A stretch of 64,000 nt of DNA from Caulobacter rhizosphaerae (GCF_010977555.1 NZ_CP048815.1:3774501-3838500); one strand, 5' to 3'. Shown: positions 35,340 to 45,495, numbered from the stretch's first letter. The notes: generated from the letters alone by a model not told the origin. Translations and numbers: made by a program.

Positions 35340-37943
35340 ATGCGCACAGACACGCCCCAGCCCGTCCGGCTTTCGGACTATCGCCCGTTTCCGTTCCTGA
35401 TCGAGACCACCAGCCTGGAGTTCCAGCTTGATCCCAGCGCGACGCGGGTCAAGGCGACCCTGAGCATCAAACGCAGCGGCGACGCCGCCGAGCCGCTGGT
35501 GCTGAACGGGGAACGCCTGAAGCTGATCTCGGCGGCCATCGACGGCCAGGGCCTGAGCGCCAACCAATACGCTCTCGACGCCGAACACCTGACGATCCAC
35601 CAGGTCCCCGACGCCTTCGAGCTGACCACCGAGGTCGAGATCGATCCTTCCGCCAACAAGGCGCTGATGGGCCTCTACATGTCCGGCGGCCGGTTCTGCA
35701 CCCAGTGCGAGGCCGAGGGCTTTCGGACCATCACCTTCTTCCCCGACCGCCCCGACGTCCTCAGCCGATTCACTGTGCGGATCGAGGCGGACGCGGCGTT
35801 CCCCTACCTGCTGAGCAACGGCAACCTTTGGGAAGGCGGAGAGGTGGACTCCAGCCAGCCGGACGGTCGTCACTACGCCGTCTGGAACGATCCCTTTCCC
35901 AAGCCCGCCTATCTGTTCGCCCTCGTCGCCGGCGAACTGGACGTGCTGGAGGACAGCTTCGTCACCATGAGCGGCCGCACGGTGGCGCTGAAGGTGTTCG
36001 TCGACCCCGGCCAGGCTCCTCGCGCCGCCTACGCGCTGGACGCCCTCAAGCGGGCGATGAAGTGGGACGAGGAGGCGTTCGGCCGCGAGTACGACCTGGA
36101 CCTGTTCATGATCGTCGCCGTGCGCGACTTCAACTTCGGGGCCATGGAGAACAAGGGGCTGAACATCTTCAACAGCTCCCTGCTGTTGGCCGCGCCTGAA
36201 ACCGCCACCGACATGGACTACGAGCGCATCGAGAGCGTCGTGGCCCACGAATATTTCCACAACTGGACCGGCAACCGCATCACCTGCCGCGACTGGTTCC
36301 AGCTGTGTCTGAAGGAGGGCCTGACCGTCTTCCGCGACCAGAGCTTCAGCGCGGACATGCGCGGCGAGGCCGTCCAGCGGATCAAGGACGTCAAGGCCCT
36401 GCGCGCCCGGCAATTCGCCGAGGACGCCGGTCCCCTGGCCCACCCGGTGCGCCCCAACAGCTACCTGAAGATCGACAACTTCTACACGGCCACGATCTAC
36501 GAGAAGGGCTCGGAACTGATCCGGATGCTCAAGACCATCCTGGGCGCCGAAACCTTCCGCAAGAGCCTGGACCTCTATTTCGAGCGCCACGACGGCGAGG
36601 CGACCACCGTCGAAGCCTTCATCGCCTGTTTCGCCGACGCCTCTGGTCGCGACATGAGCGACTTCTTCGCCTGGTACGAACAGGCCGGCACGCCGGCGGT
36701 GTCGCTGGCCCATGCCTATGACGAGACGGCCAAGACGCTGGAGATCACCCTGACCCAGTCGACCGCGCCGACCAACGGTCAGCCGATTAAGCGCGCCCTG
36801 CCCGTGCCCGTGACCATCGGTCTGCTCGACGGCGAGGGCGAGGTGCTGCGCGACAGCGAGGTGGTCCTGCTCGACGCGCCCGCCAGCACCGTGCGCTGGG
36901 AGGGCGTTGAGCGCGCGCCCGTCATCTCGGCCCTGCGCGGCTTCTCGGCGCCGGTGAACCTGACCACCGACACTCGGTCGGTCGACCGCTATGTGCAGTT
37001 CGCCGCCGACCCGGACCTGTTCAATCGCTGGGAAGCCGGCCAGACCCTGGCCCGCGAACTGGTCCTGGGCCGCGCGGCCGGCACGCCCGACGAGGTCGGC
37101 GAGGAGCGCTACGCCGACGCCCTGGGCAAGGCCCTGGTCGACGACGCCTCGGATCCGGCCTTCAAGGCCCTGCTGCTGGCCCTGCCCACCGAGGGCGACC
37201 TCAGCCTGGCGGTCGATCCGGTCGATCCCGCCGCGATCCACGCGGCCCGCGTCCACCTGAAGGCCGTCATCGCCGTCCACCTGGGCGACCTGCTGCGGCG
37301 GCTGCACGGCGACCTGCAGAGCGGCGGAGAGTTTTCGGCCGATGCTCGGGCGGCCGGCAAGCGCGCCCTGCGCAACGCCTGCTGCGACCTGCTGGCGGCC
37401 GACCCGCACGCGGTCAATGTCGAACGGGTCGTTGGCCATTTCGAAAGTGCGGCCAACATGACCGACGCCATCGGCGGGCTGTCAGCCCTGGTGGCGATCG
37501 GTGGCGCACCGGCCGAGAAGGCTCTGGCCGCCTTTCACGCCCAGTGGCGGCACGAGCCGCTGGTGCTGGACAAGTGGTTCGCCGCCCAGGCTCGTGATCC
37601 TGGCGAAGGCGCGATCGGCCGCATCCTGGCCCTGACCGCCCATCCCGACTTCGACGCCGGCAACCCCAACCGGTTGCGAGCCCTGGTCCAGGGCTTCTCC
37701 AGCGGCAATCCGGCCCGCTTCCACGACGAGACCGGCGCCGGCTATCGCTTCTTGGCGGACCAGATCCTGGCCGTCGACGGCTTCAATCCGATGACGGCGG
37801 CCAGGCTGGTCGAACCGCTCGGGGCCTGGCGGCGCTACGTGCCTGAACTGGGCGCCCTGATGCGCCAACAACTGGAGCGCATTCGCGAGCATGTGGGCCT
37901 GTCGAAAAACGTCCTGGAGCTGGTGTCCCGGGCCCTGGACTAG
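35340..37943 (+). CDS. pepN: Aminopeptidase N (M1 family)
   Basis: An 867-residue zinc aminopeptidase that removes N-terminal residues from peptides in the cytoplasm. The zinc site is HEYFH (His303, Glu304, His307) with Glu326 in KEGLTVFRD; the exopeptidase motif GAMENKGLNIF begins at residue 267. The long C-terminal helical domain that encloses the active site (about residues 560-867) is complete. No signal peptide. ATG 35340 fits the family start; the longer frame is not supported. It precedes pleC by 173 bases. Confidence 0.95.
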   Translation: MRTDTPQPVRLSDYRPFPFLIETTSLEFQLDPSATRVKATLSIKRSGDAAEPLVLNGERLKLISAAIDGQGLSANQYALDAEHLTIHQVPDAFELTTEVEIDPSANKALMGLYMSGGRFCTQCEAEGFRTITFFPDRPDVLSRFTVRIEADAAFPYLLSNGNLWEGGEVDSSQPDGRHYAVWNDPFPKPAYLFALVAGELDVLEDSFVTMSGRTVALKVFVDPGQAPRAAYALDALKRAMKWDEEAFGREYDLDLFMIVAVRDFNFGAMENKGLNIFNSSLLLAAPETATDMDYERIESVVAHEYFHNWTGNRITCRDWFQLCLKEGLTVFRDQSFSADMRGEAVQRIKDVKALRARQFAEDAGPLAHPVRPNSYLKIDNFYTATIYEKGSELIRMLKTILGAETFRKSLDLYFERHDGEATTVEAFIACFADASGRDMSDFFAWYEQAGTPAVSLAHAYDETAKTLEITLTQSTAPTNGQPIKRALPVPVTIGLLDGEGEVLRDSEVVLLDAPASTVRWEGVERAPVISALRGFSAPVNLTTDTRSVDRYVQFAADPDLFNRWEAGQTLARELVLGRAAGTPDEVGEERYADALGKALVDDASDPAFKALLLALPTEGDLSLAVDPVDPAAIHAARVHLKAVIAVHLGDLLRRLHGDLQSGGEFSADARAAGKRALRNACCDLLAADPHAVNVERVVGHFESAANMTDAIGGLSALVAIGGAPAEKALAAFHAQWRHEPLVLDKWFAAQARDPGEGAIGRILALTAHPDFDAGNPNRLRALVQGFSSGNPARFHDETGAGYRFLADQILAVDGFNPMTAARLVEPLGAWRRYVPELGALMRQQLERIREHVGLSKNVLELVSRALD

Positions 37944-37975
37944 AAATCCCGTCCGCGGACGGCGAAGTCTGGGAT

Positions 37976-38089
37976 GATTCTTCGGCGCCACAGTTGCGAC
38001 TAAAGGGCCCATCCCCGGCCAAAACCAAGGTTCGGCGGTGACGCGGCCCTTTGGCGTGCGGTAGATTCACCATGTCGGCGAAGTGACTC
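37976..38089. promoter_or_regulatory. Three GANTC (CcrM) sites upstream of pleC
   Basis: GATTC at 37976 and 38064 and GACTC at 38085 lie within 173 bases before the pleC TTG. CcrM methylation of such sites couples transcription to the cell cycle in Caulobacter, often through GcrA. Confidence 0.6.
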
Positions 38090-38116
38090 GCCAAGTGTTT
38101 GCGGGAGCATTGGGCG

Positions 38117-40651
38117 TTGGAGCGTGGCGGGGCGAGAACCGGGAGGCTGGCGGGAGCCGGTCTTTCGGCGGCGGGCGCGGCCCGCTCGCGCGCCGCACGG
38201 TCGCCGTCCCAGGCCTATGTGCGTCTGGCGATCCTGGCCGCCTTGCTGCTGCTGGCGGTCTATACCGCCTTCGGCGTGAGCCGGCTCAAGGACGAGGCCA
38301 ATACACCGCCGGGCGGCGCCGGCCTGGCCGTCCAGGCCAAGCTGGTCGCAGCGGCCGCCGAGACCAACCTGGCCGCGCAGCGGGCCGGACTGTCGGCGGC
38401 CTCCGACCTGCTCCAGCGGGAGCCCAACGCCCCTATCGATGCGGCCGAAACGGCCCTGCGCGCCGCGGGCGGCGAGGCCATGGCCGTGGCCGTGGTCAGT
38501 GCGACTGATGTCTTGGCCGTCGCCGGTCGCGATCCTTCGGCCGACTGGAAAGTCGCCGCCCGTTCGGCCGGCGCCTCCGGCCGTAGTCTGTGGATCGGGG
38601 GCGGGACCACCGGCCGCCTCTATGTCGTCATGGCCACGCCCGTCGCGGGCGGTCGCGGCTTCGTCATCGCCTCCAGCGACCCCGTTCGCCTGATCGCCGA
38701 GCCCACCAAGGGCGCGGTCAGCGCCCTGATGCTGTCCGACGGTCGGATCCTGGCTTCAGGAGGGCGGTCGATCAAGGGCGCGACCGATCTGCGGGAGGCG
38801 TTCTCGCTGTCCCTCGACGATCTTGGATCCAGCGCGGCCGCCCTGCGTGGGCAGTCGGTCGACGGCCAGGCTCTCGACGTGGCGATCCAGCCCCTGGCCC
38901 AGGGCGACCTGCTGGCGGCCGCCGGCGCCCAACCACGCACCGTGGCCAATGTCGACCGCCAGGTCATGGAAGGCGCCTTCTCGCTGCTGGCCCCGCTGGC
39001 GGTCGGCATCGCCCTGGCCCTGATGCTGATGCTGCAGAGCCGCCGCGTCGAGACCGCCCAGCAGGAATTCGTCGACAGCGAGCAGCGGTTCCGCCTTGCC
39101 GTGGAAGCCGCCCGCTGCGGCATCTGGGAGTGGGAGCTGGGCGGCGACCAGGTGTTCATGTCCGACGTCACCGGCGCGATGTTCGGCTGGGGCGGCGGCG
39201 GCGTGGTGCCGGGCCAGGAGTTGCTGGACCGAGTCTCGGTCGACCATCGCGACAAGGTCCGCCAGGCCCTTGCCAACGCCGCGACCTATGGCGCGTTCGA
39301 CGTGTCGTTCCGAGTCCCGGCCCGCGACGGCGGCCGCGCCATCTGGATCGACGCCCGCGGCCAAGGCTTCGGCAAGCCCGGCGAGGACGGCTATTCGCGG
39401 ATCATCGGCGTGGCGCTGGACGTCACTGAGGAGCGCCTGGCCCAGGCCCGCGCCCAGGCCGCCGAGAACCGGCTGCGCGACGCCATCGAGAGCGTGTCCG
39501 AGGCCTTCGTGCTGTGGGACCGCCAGGGCCGGTTGCTGATGTGCAACCGCAACTACCGCAACGTCTTCAACCTCGAGCCCAAGCTGCTCAAGCCCGGCGC
39601 GCCGCGCAACGAGGTCAACCGTTTCGCCGCGCTGGCCATCAGACATGACCAGCCGGCCCCCGACGGCGCCAAGGGCGTACGCGAAGCCGAGCTGAACGAC
39701 GGCCGCTGGATCCAGATCAGCGAGCGGCGCACGGCCGAAGGCGGCCTGGTGATGACCGCCGCCGACATCACGGCCATCAAGAACCAGGAAGAGGCCCGTC
39801 GCCTTAACGAGGAGCAGTTGCAGCACGCCGTCGCTGGCCTGGAGCGCTCGCAGGAACAGCTGGCGGAACTGGCTCGCAAGTACGAGATGGAGAAGGTCAA
39901 GGCCGAGGGCGCCAACAAAGCCAAGAGCGAGTTCCTGGCCAACATGTCCCACGAGCTGCGCACGCCGCTGAACGCCATCAACGGCTTCTCCGAGATCATG
40001 ATGAACGAGATGTTCGGCCCGCTCGGCGACCAGCGCTACAAGGGCTACAGCCTCGACATCCACAATTCCGGTCAGCACCTGCTGGCCCTGATCAACGACA
40101 TCCTCGACATGTCCAAGATCGAGGCCGGCAAAATGAACCTGAAGTTCGAGCCGCTGAACCTCGAGGACGTCACCGAGGACGCCGTGCGCCTGGTGCGCAA
40201 TCGCGCCGAAGCCGCAGGCCTGAAACTGGAAATCGACTTCCCCCCCCTGCCCGAGGTCGAGGCCGACTACCGGGCCGTCAAGCAGGTGCTGCTGAACCTG
40301 CTGTCCAACGCCATCAAGTTCACGCCCCGCGCCGGCCGGGTCACGGTCCGCGCCGAGGTGCGCCGCGACCCGCTGGGCGAGCGGGTGCGGGTCTCGGTCA
40401 CCGACACCGGCATCGGCATCGCCGCCGAGGACCTGGCGCGCCTGGCCAAGCCGTTCGAGCAGGTCGAGAGTCAACACGCCAAGACCACCCAGGGCACCGG
40501 CCTGGGCCTGGCCCTGACCAAGTCGCTGGTCGAGATGCATGACGGCGCGCTGGAGATGACCTCCACCCCGGGCGAAGGCACCACGGTCAGCTTCATCCTG
40601 CCGATCAACCAGAGCGGCCTGTCGTCCCTGCGCGACTTCGCGGCGGCCTGA
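38117..40651 (+). CDS. pleC: Sensor histidine kinase/phosphatase PleC
   Basis: An 844-residue hybrid-free kinase. One N-terminal membrane helix (VRLAILAALLLLAVYTAFG), a periplasmic region of about 220 residues, a second helix (LAPLAVGIALALMLML), PAS regions with LRDAIESVSEAFVLWDRQG, then the H-box ANMSHELRTPLNAINGF with phospho-acceptor His612 and an ATPase domain with GTGLGLALTKSLVEM. In C. crescentus PleC (842 residues) these residues are H610 and F778; here they are His612 and Phe780, a constant shift of two. PleC controls DivK and PleD phosphorylation and swarmer/stalk fate. TTG 38117 with GGGAG at nine bases. Confidence 0.9.
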   Translation: MERGGARTGRLAGAGLSAAGAARSRAARSPSQAYVRLAILAALLLLAVYTAFGVSRLKDEANTPPGGAGLAVQAKLVAAAAETNLAAQRAGLSAASDLLQREPNAPIDAAETALRAAGGEAMAVAVVSATDVLAVAGRDPSADWKVAARSAGASGRSLWIGGGTTGRLYVVMATPVAGGRGFVIASSDPVRLIAEPTKGAVSALMLSDGRILASGGRSIKGATDLREAFSLSLDDLGSSAAALRGQSVDGQALDVAIQPLAQGDLLAAAGAQPRTVANVDRQVMEGAFSLLAPLAVGIALALMLMLQSRRVETAQQEFVDSEQRFRLAVEAARCGIWEWELGGDQVFMSDVTGAMFGWGGGGVVPGQELLDRVSVDHRDKVRQALANAATYGAFDVSFRVPARDGGRAIWIDARGQGFGKPGEDGYSRIIGVALDVTEERLAQARAQAAENRLRDAIESVSEAFVLWDRQGRLLMCNRNYRNVFNLEPKLLKPGAPRNEVNRFAALAIRHDQPAPDGAKGVREAELNDGRWIQISERRTAEGGLVMTAADITAIKNQEEARRLNEEQLQHAVAGLERSQEQLAELARKYEMEKVKAEGANKAKSEFLANMSHELRTPLNAINGFSEIMMNEMFGPLGDQRYKGYSLDIHNSGQHLLALINDILDMSKIEAGKMNLKFEPLNLEDVTEDAVRLVRNRAEAAGLKLEIDFPPLPEVEADYRAVKQVLLNLLSNAIKFTPRAGRVTVRAEVRRDPLGERVRVSVTDTGIGIAAEDLARLAKPFEQVESQHAKTTQGTGLGLALTKSLVEMHDGALEMTSTPGEGTTVSFILPINQSGLSSLRDFAAA

Positions 40652-40658
40652 CCTTCGG

Positions 40659-40979
40659 GTGAAGAAGGTCCTGTTCGTCTGCAGCCAGAACAAGCTGCGC
40701 AGCCCCACGGCGGAGCAGGTGTTTTCCACCTGGCCCGGCGTCGAGGCGACCTCGGCTGGGACCAATCACGACGCGGAAGAGCCCCTGACCTGCGAGCTCG
40801 TCGAATGGGCCGACCTGATCTTCGTGATGGAGCGCACCCATCGCAACAAGCTGTCCAAGCGTTTCAAGCGGCACATCAAGGGGCGGGTGATCTGCCTGAA
40901 CATCCCCGACGACTACGCCTTCATGGACCCGGCGCTGGTGACCCTGCTCAAGGCCCGGGTCGCCCCGCACCTGCCCTAG
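40659..40979 (+). CDS. Low-molecular-weight tyrosine phosphatase-like protein
   Basis: A 106-residue protein starting at GTG 40659, seven bases after pleC. It has the phosphatase loop C8-x5-R14 in VCSQNKLRSPTAEQVF, and a later EWADLIFVMERTHRNKL typical of the family; a DP or similar acid near residues 88-90 (FMDP) could act as the general acid. It is shorter than classic enzymes (about 150 residues). Removal of phosphate from a protein or small molecule is inferred; its target is unknown. Position after pleC suggests cotranscription, not a proven link. Confidence 0.75.
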   Translation: MKKVLFVCSQNKLRSPTAEQVFSTWPGVEATSAGTNHDAEEPLTCELVEWADLIFVMERTHRNKLSKRFKRHIKGRVICLNIPDDYAFMDPALVTLLKARVAPHLP

Positions 40980-41488
40980 GTCCGCCGCCAGGCGAGCATG
41001 TGCGGGAAGGGCCTCGCACCGGCGGCCTTGGCGCGGTGGGGTTCGACCGTCAGGCCCCACATGGCCAGCATCGGGACGCCGACATAGCCGCCCTGGCTGA
41101 ACATCTCGGCCAGAGCCTTGCCGCCGCCGCGATAGCCGCCGTCGTGGAACGGCACCGAGGCGTCCAGCCCCATGTGCGTCGCGGCGGCGAAGGACCAGGC
41201 CAGGGCGGCCATCTCCTCGCCGGGATCGTCGGAGACGCCCTCGTCAGGTCGGCCCGGATCGCTCACCGCCACGTGGCCGGCTTCGTGCAGCAGGTCGCCC
41301 GGCCAGGCCAGGCGCGCCGGATCGACTTGCAGACCGTCGCCCGTCACCGCCACGCCCGGCAGGAAGGTCTCGCCCTCCAGAGCCGAGACCTCGACCGGGA
41401 TGCCCACCTGGCGCAGGAACGCGACGATGCGGCCGACCAACGGGTCGGCGAACTCACTGGCCAAGATCTCGGCCGCGCCTGGCGTCAC
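40976..41488 (-). CDS. HEXXH-type hypothetical metalloprotein
   Basis: A 170-residue protein with the zinc-binding pattern LLHEAGHVAVSDPGR (HEAGH) and no signal peptide. The rest (GGYVGVPMLAMWGLTVEP) has no recognised domain. GTG 41488 is preceded by GGAGG. Its stop overlaps that of the phosphatase-like gene. Peptidase activity is a possibility only. Confidence 0.65.
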   Translation of the reverse strand: MTPGAAEILASEFADPLVGRIVAFLRQVGIPVEVSALEGETFLPGVAVTGDGLQVDPARLAWPGDLLHEAGHVAVSDPGRPDEGVSDDPGEEMAALAWSFAAATHMGLDASVPFHDGGYRGGGKALAEMFSQGGYVGVPMLAMWGLTVEPHRAKAAGARPFPHMLAWRRT

Positions 41489-41637
41489 CGCTCATCCTCC
41501 TGCCTGGAGCGGATCAAAGCCGCCCGTCGCGCCTTCGTAAAGCGGGCCCTTCGCGGGCCGAAAAATGGGGTGCGTTCCGATCGCTTTGGGCGGACCGTTC
41601 TGCAACGGCCGAGCTCGGCCCATCGTCGGACCCGCCC

Positions 41638-42960
41638 ATGACTTTCCGTCCCTTCCCCGCCGCGGCGCTGAGCGCTGCCCTGCTGTGCAGCGCAGCGCCC
41701 CTGGCTCAAGCCGCCGTGATCGGAACCAACACGCCCGCCCAGTCCATAAGCGCCGCGCGCATCGACGCCCTGCCCGCCCAGGACCGCGGCGCCTGGAAGG
41801 CCTACCTGGCGCGCTCCGAGCAGCAGAACCTGGCCGATCGGGCGGCCCTGGCCGCCGAGCTGAAACCGGACCAGCCGCCCCCGCCGCCGCCTGAAGAAGG
41901 TCCCGGCGGTCCCAAGGCCATGCCGCTTGACCGCGACGCGGCCTGGTACGCCACGCCCGAGGCTCGCCATATCGCCGACGTCATCGTCAGCTTCCAGACT
42001 CCGGCTGGCGGCTGGAGCAAGAACCAGCCGCGCACCGGCGCCCTGCGCCAGCCGGGCCAGCCCTACGCCGCCGACAACGTCTCCAAGCATCTGGGCGTGG
42101 ACGACTTCGACACCCCGCGCGATCCGCGCTGGAACTATGTCGGCACCCTGGACAACGACGCCACCATCACCGAGCTGCGGTTCCTGGCAAGGGTCGCCGG
42201 CCAGGAACCGGGCGCGGAAGGCGAGGCCTGGCGGGCCAGCTTCCTGCGGGGCGTGCGCTACCTGCTGGCGGCCCAGTTCCCGAACGGCGGCTGGCCTCAG
42301 GTCTGGCCGCTGGAAGGCGGGTATCACGACGCCATCACCTATAACGACGACGCCGTCACCGAGGCCGCGTCCCTGCTGACCGACGTCGCCAACGGCCAGG
42401 GCGACTACGCCTTCGCGCCGGCCGAGCTTCGCAAGCAAGCCGCTTCGGCCGCCGACCGGGCGGTGACCTGCGTCCTGGCCACCCAGGTCATCGTCGACGG
42501 CAAGCGCACGATCTGGGCCCAGCAACACGACGCCTTGACCCTGAAGCCGGTGGCGGGCCGCAACTTCGAACCGGCCGAGCTGTCGACCGAAGAAAGCGCC
42601 GACCTGCTGCTCTATCTGATGAGCCTGCCCAACCCGTCGCCAACCCTGGTGAAAGCCGTCCACGCCGGCGCCGACTACCTGTCCGCCCACGCGATCTACA
42701 ACCAGGCCTGGGCGGGAGGACGCGACACCGAGGGCGGCCGTCGGCTGACGCCCAAGCCGGGCGCCGGCCCGCTGTGGGCCCGCTACTACGCCAAGGCCAC
42801 CAACACCCCTGTGTTCGGCGACCGCGACAAGACCATCCATGACGACGTCAACGCGCTGAGCCTGGAGCGCCGCAATGGCTACGCCTGGTTCAACACCAGC
42901 CCAAAAAAGGCGCTGGACGCCTACGCCGCCTGGAAAAAGGCCCATCCGGCGGCGGGCTGA
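41638..42960 (+). CDS. Pectate lyase, PL10 family, exported
   Basis: A 440-residue secreted enzyme with a signal peptide (PAAALSAALLCSAAPLAQAA). After a proline-rich linker comes the catalytic alpha/alpha-toroid with WSKN, TLDNDATITELRFLARV and FPNGGWPQVWPLEGGYHD, the family signatures. PL10 lyases split polygalacturonate by beta-elimination using an arginine base and Ca2+. The C-terminus is NGYAWFNTSPKKALD. It is followed by a TonB-dependent receptor, so both could serve use of plant pectin. Confidence 0.88.
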   Translation: MTFRPFPAAALSAALLCSAAPLAQAAVIGTNTPAQSISAARIDALPAQDRGAWKAYLARSEQQNLADRAALAAELKPDQPPPPPPEEGPGGPKAMPLDRDAAWYATPEARHIADVIVSFQTPAGGWSKNQPRTGALRQPGQPYAADNVSKHLGVDDFDTPRDPRWNYVGTLDNDATITELRFLARVAGQEPGAEGEAWRASFLRGVRYLLAAQFPNGGWPQVWPLEGGYHDAITYNDDAVTEAASLLTDVANGQGDYAFAPAELRKQAASAADRAVTCVLATQVIVDGKRTIWAQQHDALTLKPVAGRNFEPAELSTEESADLLLYLMSLPNPSPTLVKAVHAGADYLSAHAIYNQAWAGGRDTEGGRRLTPKPGAGPLWARYYAKATNTPVFGDRDKTIHDDVNALSLERRNGYAWFNTSPKKALDAYAAWKKAHPAAG

Positions 42961-43065
42961 GGCGGCGTCATGAACCCGTCGCCAAACCCTCGTCGAAGCG
43001 TCGCGCGCTTGCCCTAACACCCCGGACCTTGAAACGCCCGACAGGGGCGGAGGTCGGAGGGTTCC

Positions 43066-45495
43066 ATGCTCATCAAATCTGCTCGCCACGTCCTGCTGGC
43101 GGCCAGCGCGTTCGGCGTGCTGGCGATCGCCTCGGTCGCCCAGGCGGCGGACGTCCCGCTCTCGGCCGCGGTCGAGCCGGCCGCCGAACCCGCCGAACCC
43201 GCCGACGCGGTCGAGCAACTGCTGGTCACCAGCCTGTCCGCCACCCGCTCGGCCGTGCAGCTCAGCGGTTCGGAAATGCAGAAGATCCTGCCGGGCCTTT
43301 CGCCACTGAAGGCGATCCAGACCCTGCCGGGCGTGCTCTACGTGACCGCCGACCCCTGGGGCAACAACGAGCAGAACACCTCGCTGTTCATCCACGGCTT
43401 CAACGGCCAGCAGCTGGGCTACACCCTGGACGGCGTGCCGCTGGGCGACCAGAGCTACGGCAACTACAACGGCCTGTCGCCGCAGCGCGCGGTGATCAGC
43501 GAAGCGGTCGGCAAGGTCATCCTGTCGTCGGGCGCCGGCTCGCTGGGCACCGCTTCGACCAGCAATCTGGGCGGCGCCGTCGAGACCTTCACCAGCGATC
43601 CGCGCGCCCAGTTCGGCGGCCAGCTGAACGAAACGGTCGGCAGCTACGCGACCACCCGCACCTTCCTGCGCGTCGACACCGGCACGTTCGGCGGCAACAA
43701 CACCGCCTATTTCGCCTACGCCCACCAGGACGCCCGGGCCTGGGACTTCCGCGGCCACCAGGGCGGCGACCAGGCCAACCTGAAATACGTTCGCGACGGC
43801 GAGGCCGGCAAGCTGACGTTCTACCTGTCCTATTCCGACAAGATCGAGCCGAACGAGGACGGCACCACCCGCTACATCCCGGGCCGCGCCGGCAAGCCCT
43901 ATGACAGCTACCAGCCCTACACCCGACCGTTCTTCTATCCGGACTTCCACGCGGCGCTGGACTATCTGGACGCGGCCGGCAACTACCCCGTCTCGGAAGG
44001 CGAGAACTACCGCAACTATTTCAGCGCCGCCCAGCGCACCGACTATCTGAGCTACCTGAAATACGACGCCAAGCTGGCCGACAACGTCACCTGGTCGAAC
44101 CAGGTCTACTATCACGACGACCACGGCCGCGGCATCGTCGCGGGCCCGATCCGGGTGGCGGGCCTGCCGGCCCTGTTCAACTTCTATTTCCCCAATCAGG
44201 ACCTGAAGAAGGTGTTCGGCAATTCGGGCTATGCGACCCGCACCACCGAGTACCAGATCGATCGCCTGGGCGGGATCTCGACCCTGAACGCCACGATCGG
44301 CGACCACCAGATCGAGGCCGGCTTCTGGTACGAGCACAACAAGTCGTCGGCCTATCGCCGCTGGTACCCGTTCGACGTCAACCACCCGACCACGCCCTAC
44401 GACGTGCCGACCGGCTGGCTGATCACCCAGTACGGCAGCGAGATCGACAACAAGGTCTACCAGTTCCACATCCAGGACCAGTGGCGCATCCGCGAGAACC
44501 TGGTGCTGCAGGGCGGCTTCAAGAGCAGCGTGCAGGACGCCACGGGCGCGGTGCCGGTGCAGCCGATCGTCGGCTCTCTGGTCAACTCGACCGGCCTGCC
44601 GGTTGGCAACATCAAGACCAAGGAGTGGTTCCTGCCCCAGCTGGGCGCGGTGTGGACGCTGGACGGCGGCATGGAGGCCTTCGTCAACGTCCAGAAGAAC
44701 CTGCGCCACTTCCAGACCTATGGCGGCGGCGGCCTGTCGCCGTTCAGCCTGGGCAGCCAGGCGGCTTTCGACCAGTTCAAGCGGACCGCCGAACCTGAAA
44801 CCGCCTGGACTTACGAGGCCGGCGTGCGGGGCAAGCGCGAGGTCGCCTTCGGGCCGATCACCGGCATCGACGGCCAGCTGAGCGTCTATCACACCGACTT
44901 CAGCAACCGCCTGCTGGGCGTGGCGCCGTCGGCGGCGGCGATCTCGATCATCGGCGGCGCGGCCATCGTCCAGAATGTCGGCGCGGTGAAGACCGACGGG
45001 GTCGACCTGGCCCTGACCCTGCAGCTGGGCGATCACTTCTCGTTCTACGACGCGGTCTCCTACAACCGGTCGGTCTATCAGGACGACTATACCAGCGGCT
45101 CGACCACGGTCGGCGGCGTCATCACCCCGACGGTCGTGCGCATCGCCGGCAAGAAGGTCCCCGGCAGCCCCGAATGGATGAACAAGTTCGTGGCCAGCGC
45201 CAATTTCGGCGCGTTCGAGGCCCAGCTGATCGGCGACTATGTCGGCGAACGGTTCGCGACCTACACCAACGACCTGAAGGTGGACAGCTACCTGCTGCTG
45301 AGCCTGCAGGTCAGCTACGACTTCCAGACCCCAGCCAACTGGCCGATCGACAACCTGAAACTCAGCGCCAACGTCACCAATCTCGGCCAGAAGAAGGGCG
45401 ACCTGAACGTCACCGTCTCGCAGCCGGCCGGCAGCTATTCGACCTTCCCGATCCCGCCGCGCCAGGGGTTCGTCACCCTGTCCACGCGGTTCTAG
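43066..45495 (+). CDS. TonB-dependent outer-membrane receptor
   Basis: An 809-residue receptor with a signal peptide (LLAASAFGVLAIASVAQAA), a plug domain (MQKILPGLSPLKAIQTLPGV, FIHGFNGQQLGYTLDGVPL) and a 22-strand-type barrel ending in an aromatic FVTLSTRF. It should import a large ligand across the outer membrane with TonB energy. A likely pectin-derived ligand is suggested only by the pectate lyase 105 bases upstream. GGAGG-like spacing is seen before the ATG. No signal-transducing N-terminal extension is present. Confidence 0.92.
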   Translation: MLIKSARHVLLAASAFGVLAIASVAQAADVPLSAAVEPAAEPAEPADAVEQLLVTSLSATRSAVQLSGSEMQKILPGLSPLKAIQTLPGVLYVTADPWGNNEQNTSLFIHGFNGQQLGYTLDGVPLGDQSYGNYNGLSPQRAVISEAVGKVILSSGAGSLGTASTSNLGGAVETFTSDPRAQFGGQLNETVGSYATTRTFLRVDTGTFGGNNTAYFAYAHQDARAWDFRGHQGGDQANLKYVRDGEAGKLTFYLSYSDKIEPNEDGTTRYIPGRAGKPYDSYQPYTRPFFYPDFHAALDYLDAAGNYPVSEGENYRNYFSAAQRTDYLSYLKYDAKLADNVTWSNQVYYHDDHGRGIVAGPIRVAGLPALFNFYFPNQDLKKVFGNSGYATRTTEYQIDRLGGISTLNATIGDHQIEAGFWYEHNKSSAYRRWYPFDVNHPTTPYDVPTGWLITQYGSEIDNKVYQFHIQDQWRIRENLVLQGGFKSSVQDATGAVPVQPIVGSLVNSTGLPVGNIKTKEWFLPQLGAVWTLDGGMEAFVNVQKNLRHFQTYGGGGLSPFSLGSQAAFDQFKRTAEPETAWTYEAGVRGKREVAFGPITGIDGQLSVYHTDFSNRLLGVAPSAAAISIIGGAAIVQNVGAVKTDGVDLALTLQLGDHFSFYDAVSYNRSVYQDDYTSGSTTVGGVITPTVVRIAGKKVPGSPEWMNKFVASANFGAFEAQLIGDYVGERFATYTNDLKVDSYLLLSLQVSYDFQTPANWPIDNLKLSANVTNLGQKKGDLNVTVSQPAGSYSTFPIPPRQGFVTLSTRF

